NCBI GenBank assembly: GCA_030760725.1
Contig: JASWHV010000008.1
Coordinates: forward strand, 46,076,057-46,140,056
Reading direction: 5' to 3'
Length of the DNA: 64,000 nt
Source of the DNA: Neostapfia colusana
Taxonomy: Eukaryota; Streptophyta; Magnoliopsida; Poales; Poaceae
Numbering within the stretch: the first letter of the stretch is position 1; every line of letters starts with the position of its first letter. Shown here piece by piece: positions 9,137 to 17,765 of the stretch. The notes below the pieces were generated by a model. It did no database searches and was not told where the DNA came from. It saw only the letters and a list, made by a program, of their open reading frames with translations. The position numbers and the translations under genes were made by a program.

Positions 9137-11764
9137 ATGGTTTCACTTCGGACCTCGTCGCCGATCGCCTTCCAGGACCTCCGAGCTCAAGAAAACCACC
9201 GAGGTGAGATCCCTGACCTCCCCTCCCCCGATCTATGCCATAAAATCACAGTTCTAGGAAGAATTCTCGAAGATCCAAAAATCTCCGGCGAGATCACCGC
9301 CGTGCGCCGCCGGGCAGCGCCGCCCGCGCTCGATCAGAGTGACGTGGCCGCTTGTGCGCCGTCTATTTTAAATCGCACGGTAGACTTTAAATCCCCGCGT
9401 ACCGGTTCGACGTTATAATCTCAGCGTTCTGTTTTAAATCGGACGGTCCACATCAGCCCCGCGTTATAAACACTGGAAATCTTACGTGCTACCCCCTGGG
9501 GTTCTCGGGAAATGAGAGCTAGCCCCGGAAACTTCTGATCTAGCCCCTGGAACTTCAGAAAATCATGTAAATTCATTTAAAAAATCAGTTTTAGCCCCTG
9601 GACTTAATAAAAATTAGGAAAAACTCCTCTGTTATGAGTAGATAGACCCCTGAAAATTGTTACAATAATATTATAGACCCTGTAGTGGGGTGAGTTTACC
9701 TTTTTAACCCTGTTTGATATTTAATTTATGAAATTGAATATGTGGCTAGTAGTTAAAATTTAAAAAGTGGGACAAACATATTGTCAAAATTACATTAAAA
9801 ACTTTCTCAGTACTTAGAAAATTTTGGAGTGAGATAAAAATATATTTTGGGCTGAAATGAATCTGTTTAGTTTATTAATTCACATTTATTAGTATAGGCA
9901 CACATTTTTAAGTAAAGAATAGTTCTGAAAATAGGTAAAATAAATGTAAAATAGTTTACATCAAAGGAAAAGGTCAAAAATATATTAGTAAATATTTTAG
10001 ATCAGAACCTATTCTGTTTAGATGATGTGTCTTGTTATTTTCATAATAAAGTTCACATTTAGGCATAGGAAATAAATCTGAAAATATAGCAACTAGTAAA
10101 TGGTAAATGAAGTTTCTAAAATCCAAAGAATTCAGTTTAGGGTTGGTAGAAATTCTGAAGACACATATGGAGTAGGAAAATATCTTTCATGCATACTTGG
10201 TAGCAAAAAGGTGTAGTAATTAAATATAAGGAATTTATTTAAATTGGAAACTCATATATATAGTATGTAAGCATAAATGTGAATACAAAAGTAGGAATCA
10301 TATACACATGATTAAAAGTACATGCAAGCCAAAGATCAACACACATAGAGTAACCACCACACATAGAATTTGTGAATGGCTTTTATACATGTGAATGTGT
10401 GGTTTGTATGAAGTGGAAGTGTGAACTATGCCTTATGGATTGTTGTTTTTCTTTTGCTATGTGTGATGGTATGATGTAGAAGCTGCTCCAGAGCAAGTTC
10501 TCTCTTTCCAAGATCAGGACTACCCATTTCAAGAGCAGCAGGAAGGAGGTAAGTGTCCTTGACCACTTTGATCCTATACTAGGATGTTTAGATAGAATTA
10601 TTGCATTGTCAAGTTACGTATGAAACCCATGCTAGGAAGTTTCCCTAGAATTGCATTACCTTGTTTCCTTGTAGCTTGGGTTGGGATTTATTTTATCATG
10701 TCATTTATTATTATGCATATGCTTAGCCATGCTTAGAATGGGATATTTGGGATATGAGATCATCAGTTTATCTTACCATACTCTTGAATGAGATATTGTG
10801 AGTTATGTAGAGGTAGGGATCAAGGCAAGTTGGATGATTTGGTTGGTGCTGGGTGCCCGAGACTCGGGTTTGTGTTTAGTACTTGCCTGGATCCTAAGGA
10901 CCGGTTCATGTAGCATGTAACCTGGCTTTACCGTGCCAACCACATGCTGAGATGGGGCAGCTTGGCCAATTAATTAGGTGTATCCCCGGCGTAGTATGGG
11001 TGTGTTGGATGGTGCGGGGAGTAGGTATCATCTGGACTACCATATGAACCGCAAGGCTCAAGAGAGGGCCACTGCAGCGGGGTTGGAGCCTCTTGTATGC
11101 TGTTAGGGGTGAAACCTCAGTGGGCCCACGCTCGTCGGGAATCCCTTTGTAAAGGCTTCGTAGTGATCTCCTGGCTACACACCTAGGAAGTGTGAATGTG
11201 GTTTGTGGCCACTGGCATAATGGAGGTTCTTTTAGTCCACCCGGCAACGGGGGATGAAATCACTACATGTGGGTACAGTGGTGCAAACTCTGCAGAGTCA
11301 AAACTGTCATGACAGCCGTGCTCACGGTCAAGAGCGGCTTGGACTTATTCATGATTAGGGAGTGATGGTTTTGGAAGTTGAGAATGTTAAGCGGGGAGCT
11401 TAACATTGGAAATGATGTTATGGTTATTTGATTATGATGATGGGATGGGAGATTGGGATCATTTCACCTGTGTAGTAATGTAGGTGCTTAATAAGCTAAG
11501 GTGATAGGTATTAATGGTATAGTGCTTTAACCATGAGTTCAACCTTCTCTTGTTCTAGCCTTGCATGACATAACTTTCCCACACTTGCTGAGTACCATCG
11601 GTACTCAACCTTGCATATTTGTTGGTTTATATTGCTGCTCAGGTCAAGATAATGAGGTGGTGTATAATGACCAAGCTTTTGGACCCGAAGAAGGTTTCAA
11701 GGTTCATGGAGACCCCCGGGCAACGCCTGTGACGGAGCGCTCAATAATAATATTCCGCTGCTAG
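9137..11764 (+). other. Predicted three-exon acidic-peptide gene inside A 5' LTR
   Basis: Prediction from sequence only. Exon 1 ends 9203 at CGAG|GTGAGAT (ATG 9137 in this copy; other copies have GTG or ATT, so the start is uncertain). Exon 2 is 10480-10548 between TGATGTAG and GAG|GTAAGT. Exon 3 starts 11643 after a pyrimidine-rich TTTATATTGCTGCTCAG. Exon 2 is 69 bases and both junctions are phase 1, so all three exons read in one frame. Exon 2 has APEQV and FQEQQEG motifs; exon 3 has DNEVVYNDQ and FGPEEGF. The product is acidic and Gln-rich. B ends with TAG right after EEGF; here TAG is AAG and the frame runs to 11762-11764. Matching pieces are in B, E1, E2 and E3. Function unknown. Confidence 0.45.
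11287..11407. other. Conserved dyad cluster in A 5' LTR
   Basis: Perfect dyads in a row: ACTCTGCAGAGT (11287-11298), CTGTCATGACAG (11304-11315), CCGTG-CT-CACGG (11316-11327), and a hairpin AATGTTAAGC-GGGGA-GCTTAACATT (11383-11407). All recur in the 3' LTR of A, in both LTRs of B and in C. In C the third dyad reads CCATG-CT-CATGG, so both arms changed together. It lies in the predicted second intron. An RNA structural or packaging role is a guess. Confidence 0.6.
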
Positions 11765-11952
11765 TTTATTTACTTGTGATGAACTTATTATTGTCCATCG
11801 AGACATTTGCTATGTAAGACTTATTTATATTCGACACCTGGCTTGTAATAAATGATGCTTCACTATTTGTCATCACATGTATGAGAAAATGATCCTGGCA
11901 TACATGTGATATTCACTTGGTTGTTCTTCGGAAAAACCGGGTGTGGCAGAAG

Positions 11953-11964
11953 TGGTATCAGAGC
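11953..11964 (+). promoter_or_regulatory. A primer-binding site (initiator Met tRNA)
   Basis: TGGTATCAGAGC, four bases (GAAG) after the LTR end, is the standard initiator Met tRNA complement. Confidence 0.92.
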
Positions 11965-12166
11965 CAAGGATGTCGGTAGGAACGTGGACCTAGGTAGAAA
12001 TGGACGTATTTAAGGGCCCTATTTTCTTAAAAACTATTTTACAAGGTGTGTGTTGAAAAGTGTTATTGAATGAGTCACTTTCATCATCTTACCCCAATTT
12101 TCATTCAAATAAGGATTTTTGTTTAAAAAGTTTATCTAACCTAAGTTTAAATGCTTTTTGTTTTAG

Positions 12167-12946
12167 ATGGTTCGCATGATTCGCACCGCTCGCAAGTCCA
12201 CAGGAGGGAGAGTTCCCGTAGTTGCCCTTGCTTAAAGAGAGGAGAGCCGTCCGGTGACGTACCTTTCCTACGGATTGGCAGTAGGAGGCTTGTTGCGCCG
12301 TCTTCGACGTATGCTCGAAGCCGCCAGCAATACGGGCAAGCTAATCGTCCACTATAACTCCACCAGGACCATCCGTGAGAAAAGGGAAGAATGGAGTTCA
12401 GAGATGAGGATTATACACGAAAATCAGCTGCTTAAGATCCACCGCTCTCCAGCTTGCAGAGCTACACAGGTCGATGCGGAGAAGGATGTCACCTGGGAGG
12501 CCATCACCTGCCAGAGTCACATCTATCGTCGACACCTGGACAGGACTGAGTACATGTATGTCCTCCAGCGTGAGAGTGGTACCACGGAGTGCAAGTACCC
12601 ACCAGTGCAGCAAGGAACTTCCCATGAGCACATGGACTCGTGCTTGGAGGATGTTGCTATGCTCAGCACTCGACTGCAGGAGTGTCAGCAAGAGCTTCAG
12701 GATGTTCGGGACACCCTAAAGGAAACGGAGTCATTGCTGCGAGCCTGCTTGAGGGCGAGAGAAAGAGGAGATGGGAATGAACTGTGTGTCACCGTGAATG
12801 ATACATGGACTCCTGACTCCCCAGATCGCCGAGCGATCAGGCGTCGTCGCACTTCTCCACCAGCAGCCTCCCCACCCAAAGCAGAGTCAGAAGGCAGCCG
12901 AAGTGATGAGGAAGATCCCGAGGAGCCAGCTCAAGAAAACGAGTAG
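12167..12946 (+). pseudogene. A aORF: H3-tail-like N-terminus plus coiled coil
   Basis: Extra gene between primer site and gag. ATG 12167 directly follows CTTTTTGTTTTAG, a strong acceptor-like site. The first residues MVRMIRTARKSTGG match the H3 tail without gaps. TAA 12233-12235 (Gln in B) stops it at codon 23; the same frame then stays open to TAG 12944-12946, 259 residues in all. The middle has YMYVLQRES and a heptad-like helix rich in Leu/Glu (residues about 155-200). The tail is Pro/Ser-rich, then acidic (SDEEDPEEPAQENE). B (35703) and C (57252) carry the same protein with different lesions, so the family gene was once intact. No known enzymatic domain is visible. Confidence 0.8.
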
Positions 12947-13250
12947 CGTAGAGTCTTTCCCTTAAATCAGAAGGATGTCGAGTAGTCGTGTCGTTACGTT
13001 AGTTAATGGTGTGTTAATGCTTGGTGTGTGACGTGAGTTGTGGAAGCCATGAGCAATTGTCCACAACCTCGTCTTTAGATTGTTTTGCTTTGGTGTGTGA
13101 ACCCACATGAAATAATATTGCATTTATTTTTGTGTGAGAAATGAACCCTCAGAAAAGTATAACAAAGCCTCAACACTTCAAAGTACAAACAAGTGAAAGT
13201 AGTAAGATGATACTAAATGCTTTCAAATTAACATTGGTTGATTCTGCCAG

Positions 13251-14946
13251 ATGGCCAGAAGAGGAAAAGGACGTGCCGCCAACACCGCCAACAACAACGA
13301 TGAGGCATTGCAACCCTCATCTTTCTGGAGGCCAGGACAGCGGTGGTCGCCGTGAAGGAGTTGATCCCCTCCACCAAATGCTGGAGAATCAAAATCAGCT
13401 CATCCAGAACTTGACTCAAGTGGTGGCCAACTTGCCTCAAGTTCCACCTCCACAAGCTGCACCACGCCAACCAAGGTTGAGTGAGTTTCTAGGAACTGAA
13501 CCTCCAATGTTTGCAAGTGCTGCTGAACCTCTGGATGCAGATGATTGGCTAAAGACCATTGAAAGCAAGATGAGGATCATACAGTGCCAAGGGTATGAGA
13601 GGGTGCTGTTTGCCTCTCATCAATTGCATGGACCTGCTGCTGATTGGTGGACCGCCTACGTGGCTGCCCATCATGACCCTGAGAACATCACTTGGGAAGA
13701 GTTCAAGCGTAGCTTCCGCAACCATTACATCCCAAGAGGTGAACTCAAAAACAAGAGGAAGGAGTTTTTGGGACTGCAGCAGGGAAACATGACGGTGAGA
13801 GAATACCTCACTAAATTTACTCAACTATCCCGTTATGCCCCACGGGACATGGAGACTGATGAGCAGAAACAAGATTGTTTCATGGAGGGACTTACCGCAG
13901 AAATGCAGTGTGCAATGTCCTCAAATGAGTATGAAAGCTTCCAAAAGATGGTGGACGGAGCGTTTGTGGTAGAAAGGAAGCTAAAGGCCTTGCAAAATGA
14001 GAATAAGAGGAAGGCCGGGTGGTCACATCAAGCCTCAGGGAGCAACACCTGCCCCCGTCTGATGCAGCAACCTGCAGGGCAGACGAACCGTGCTGCAGTA
14101 CCCTACTCAGCACCAAGAGGGTACAACCCGAACCACAGGCCTCCGGCAGCACCAGCACAGCCACAACGACAGTTTGTACAGCAGCCTCGCCCCGCATATC
14201 CACCTCGACCAGCAGTGCAAGGACCCCCACACCAACCCCAAGACAATAAAGGCCAAGCACCTAAGGTTGGGGTGCAATGTTTTAATTGTGGTGAAGTGGG
14301 GCACTACGCCCATAAGTGCCCAAAGAAGAAGACCACGCAGCCTCAACAGCAGAATGTAATGAGAGGACGGGTGAACCACATCACTATGGAGGAAGCACAA
14401 GAGGCACCCGACGTGGTAGTTGGTAAGTTTCCTGCCAATTTACACATTGCAACCCTGCTGTTTGATTCTGGTGCTACCCACTCGTTCATTGCTAAGGGGT
14501 TTGTTAAGAAGCATGATCTAACAACAACACAAATGAACTATATGCTAGCAGTAAACTCTCCAGGTGGAGAAATAAGGACAAGACAAGTGTGTCCCAAGGT
14601 GAATCTAGACATTAATGGGGTAGTGTTTACTGCTAACCTCATAGTGATAGATTCCCAAGGGATCGATATTATTTTGGGCATGGACTGGTTGACCAAACAT
14701 AAGGGAATCATCCATTGTTCAACCAGAACGGTGGAACTAACGCACCCTAGTGGCACAAAGGTAAAGTTTATAACAATACAAGAGCCTAGGAGGGATGTTC
14801 AATTAAATCAAGTTGAGGTGAAAGTGGAGGAGATCCGAATTATCAGGGAATATCCAGACGTTTTTCTGGAGGAGTTGCCAGGTATGCCTCCCGATCGTGA
14901 AGTGGAATTCGCAATTGAGCTAGTGCCTGGAACAGCCCCGATATAG
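13251..14946 (+). pseudogene. gag: A Gag and protease
   Basis: ATG 13251 follows TGATTCTGCCAG and corresponds to the start in B (36787); it begins MARRGKGRAA. One extra T near 13306 (GCATTGC against GCATGC in B) shifts frame, after which the Gag frame is continuous. Features: capsid motifs LSEFLGTEPPMF, DWWTAYVA, FRNHYIPRG; basic Pro/Gln-rich linker; zinc knuckle C-F-N-C...H...C (about 14277-14320); protease LLFDSGATHSF intact; IDIILGMDWL. It ends at TAG 14944-14946 (Tyr in B). Confidence 0.9.
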
Positions 14947-15990
14947 AAGAGACCTTATCGGATGGACTCCAAGCAGCTAGAAGAACTCAAGGGTCATTTG
15001 AGATAATTGACGGAGAAGGGGTATATTCGCCCTAGTTCCTCCCCATGGGGAGCTCCAGTGATATTTGTGCCCAAAAAGGACGGAACCCAAAGGTTATGCG
15101 TGGATTACCGTGCCTTGAATGAAGTAACCATCAAGAACAAGTATCCATTACCCCGCATTGAAGACTTGTTTGATCAGTTGTGGGGCGCTTGTGTGTTCTG
15201 GAAAATTGATCTCAGGTTGGGATACCACCAACTCAAGATAAGGCAATCTGATATTCCCAAGAAAGCTTTCGTATCTCGGTACGGACTGTATGAATACACT
15301 GTCATGCCTTTCGGGCTAACTAATGCCCCGGCATACTTCATGTATCTCATGAACAAGGTATTCATGGAATATCTGGACAAATTTGTGGTGGTTTTCATAG
15401 ATGACATTCTCGTCTTCTCCAAAGATGAAGAAGAACATGAGAAACATCTAAGGTTGGTGTTGCAGAGGCTGAGAGAACACCAACTATATGCCAAGTTGAG
15501 CAAGTGTGAGTTTTGGCTGAAGAGAGTTCTCTTCTTAGGACATATAATCTCGGAGGGAGGAATCTCGGTGGATCCTGCCAAAATCGAGGATATACAGGAG
15601 TGGAAGACCCCTGAAAATATCGGAGAAGTTCGAAGCTTTTTGGGATTGGCTGGATACTATCGACGGTTTATTGAGGGATTCTCTAAGATCTTGAGACCCC
15701 TCACCAAACTGTTGGAGAAGGGAATCACATTCACATGGACGCCACAGTGCGAGACGAGTTTTCAGGAGCTAAAGAAAAGATTGACAACAGCCCTAGTGTT
15801 GGTTATGCTAGATATGCAGAAGAATTTCACAGTGTACTGCGATCCCTCTGGAAACGGGTTGGGATGTGTTCTCATGCAAGAAGGGCATGTCGTGGCATAT
15901 GCATCCCGGCAGCTTCGGAAGCACGAGAAAAACTATCCTACACACGACTTAGAACTAGCCGCAGTGGTCCACGCGTTGAAAATTTGGTGA
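14947..15990 (+). pseudogene. pol: A reverse transcriptase and RNase H start
   Basis: Continues the same frame after TAG 14944; a second stop TAA 15004-15006 (Glu in B) lies in the linker RELTEKGYIRP. The RT palm is well kept: VDYRALNEVTIKNKYPLPRI, KIDLRLGYHQ (RSGYHQ in B), FGLTNAP and FIDD with catalytic Asp codons 15400-15405. RNase H begins TVYCDPSGNGLGC, retaining the first Asp. It ends at TGA 15988-15990, where B has Arg in KIWRHYL. Confidence 0.9.
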
Positions 15991-16734
15991 CACTACTTGA
16001 TGGGGAAGAGGACAGAGATATATACGGATCATAAGAGTTTGAAGTACATTTTCACACAGCCAGATCTCAACCTCAGACAAAGGAGATGGTTAGAGCTAAT
16101 CCATGACTCTGATGTGGGCATCAACTATCATCCTGGGAAAGCAAACGTCGTGGCCGATGCTTTAAGTCGGAAAGTGTAGGTCAATAAGTTGAGCTTGAAG
16201 GACATGCCTGCAGAATTGAAGGACGAGGTTATAAGGCTCAATCTATGCCTGGTAAATAGTGGGGAAGCCATCGCCATGGAAGTGGACTCCACACTCGAGC
16301 AAGAAATCCGCGAGGGTCAAAAGAAAGACGAGAAGATACAAGAGATCAGGCAACTCATCAAGAAAAATAAAGCTCCTGGTTTTAGAGAGGATGAACAAGG
16401 AACGGTGTGGCACGGGAAAAGAATCTGTGTGCCAGAAGTGAAGGAGATCCGTGAATTGATTTTGAAGGAGGCTCATGATTCTGACTATTCCATTCATCCT
16501 GGGAGTACGAAGATGTACCAGGACCTCAAAAGCAGGTATTGGTGGTATGGCATGAAGCGAGATGTCGCGGAACATGTTGCCCTATGTGACACATGTAAGT
16601 TGGTGAAAGCAGAACATCAACGACCCACGGGATTATTGCAACCACTCAAAGTGCCTGAATGGAAATGGGAAGAAATCGGCATGGATTTCATAGTGAGATT
16701 GCCTAGGACCCAATCAGGATATGATTCAATATGA
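15991..16734 (+). pseudogene. pol: A RNase H end and integrase zinc finger
   Basis: Same frame. TDHKSLKYIFTQ and YHPGKANVVADALSRK complete RNase H. TAG 16177-16179 (Gln in B) separates it from the spacer and the HHCC finger (SIHPGSTKMYQDL, HVALCDTCKLVKAEHQ). The first integrase Asp is present in GMDFIVRLP. The segment ends at TGA 16732-16734, replacing Trp in DSIWVIIDRL. Confidence 0.9.
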
Positions 16735-17720
16735 GTCATCATCGACAGGCTAACCAAGGTAGCTCATTTCATCCCCGTGAAAGAAAGCTACAGCGGATCC
16801 AAATTGGCAGAATTGTACATGTCAAGGATCGTGTGTTACCATGGAGTGCCCAAGAAGATTGTGTCGGATCGAGGGAAACAGTTCACCTCAAGGTTCTGGC
16901 AAAAGTTGCATGAAACCATGGGAACCCATCTGAATTTCAGCTCTGCCTATTATCCCCAAACTGACGGGCAGAGGGAGAGAACCAATCAGATCCTTGAAGA
17001 TATGCTGAGGGCATGTGCACTCAAAAACAATAGGAGCTGGGACAAGAACTTACCTTATGCGGAGTTTTCCTATAACAACAGCTATCAAGCTAGTATGAAG
17101 ATGTCACCGTTTGAAGCCTTGTACGGGAGGAAGTGCAGAACTCCCCTATTTTGGAACCAAACGGGGGAAAGTAAAGTGTTTGGTCCAGAAGTACTACAAG
17201 AAGCCGAGGCGAAGGTGAGGGAAATTCGCAACAATTTGAGGATAGCACATACACGCCAAAAGAGCTATGCCGATGTACGAAGAGGAGAGCTCGTTTTCAA
17301 CGTGGGAGACTATGTCTATCTCAAGGTGTCCCCTATCAGAGGACTTCGTCGGTTCAAGGTGAAAAGGAAGTTGTCACCTCAATACATCAGACCCTTTCAA
17401 GTTCTGGAAAGGAAAGGCGAAGTGGCATATCAACTAATTTACCGGCTCGTCTATCGGATGTGCACGATATGTTCCATGTGTCACAACTCAAGAAATGCCT
17501 GAGAACGCCTGAAGAGGTGTTACCCATGAATGAAGTGGACGTAGCTAGGGATTTGTCTTATGCTGAGCAACCATACAAGATTTTGGAGACAATGGAACGC
17601 CTCACCAGAAATAAAAGAATCCGGATGTGCAAGGTGCAATGGAAGCATCACTCAGAAGAAGAAGCCACCTGGGAACGGGAAGATGAACTCAAGGTCCAAT
17701 TTCCGGAATTGTTTTCTTAG
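16735..17720 (+). pseudogene. pol: A integrase core and chromodomain-like tail
   Basis: DDE core residues remain (VSDRGKQF, DGQRERTNQ), though flanking residues differ from B (AYYPQ against AYHPQ, QRER against QTER). The C-terminal domain has NVGDYVYLKVSPIRG. A small loss near 17433 (CAACTAATTTACC against CAACTAGAGTTACC in B) shifts frame; the final piece reads 17460-17720 with MFHVSQLKKCLR, then the chromodomain-like CKVQWKHHSEEEATWERE and PELFS at the natural end. Confidence 0.9.
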
Positions 17721-17751
17721 AACCACCAATCTCGAGGACGAGATTTCTTTT

Positions 17752-17765
17752 AAGGGGGGTAGAGC
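17752..17765 (+). promoter_or_regulatory. A polypurine tract
   Basis: AAGGGGGGTAGAGC ends at the LTR start; identical in B (41287-41300). Confidence 0.88.

Larger units (their letters stand above)
8536..11948 (+). repeat. A 5' LTR (3413 bp)
   Basis: TGTAACACCCC...GGGTGTGGCA. Order of contents: an A/G-rich tract (about 8630-8685), a GC-rich promoter zone with a TATA box, a GC-rich leader with a GAG|GTGAGA donor-like site (9203/9204), a 'TAGCCCCTGG'-type degenerate repeat (about 9490-9690), AT-rich sequence to 10440, an exon-like stretch (10480-10548), a strongly conserved block with several dyads (10800-11410), and a second exon-like stretch (from 11643). The end has GGCA where the 3' LTR has GACA. 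Confidence 0.95.

Noticed and set aside
12167..12232. A real histone H3 gene or H3 pseudogene
   Set aside because: Similarity is confined to the first about 22 residues; no histone fold follows, and the ORF recurs at the same place in three retroelements.
13141..13250. Earlier ATG 13141 as the A Gag start
   Set aside because: It reaches Gag only because of the extra T near 13306; in B the reading from ATG 36787 is the continuous one and it follows an acceptor-like site.
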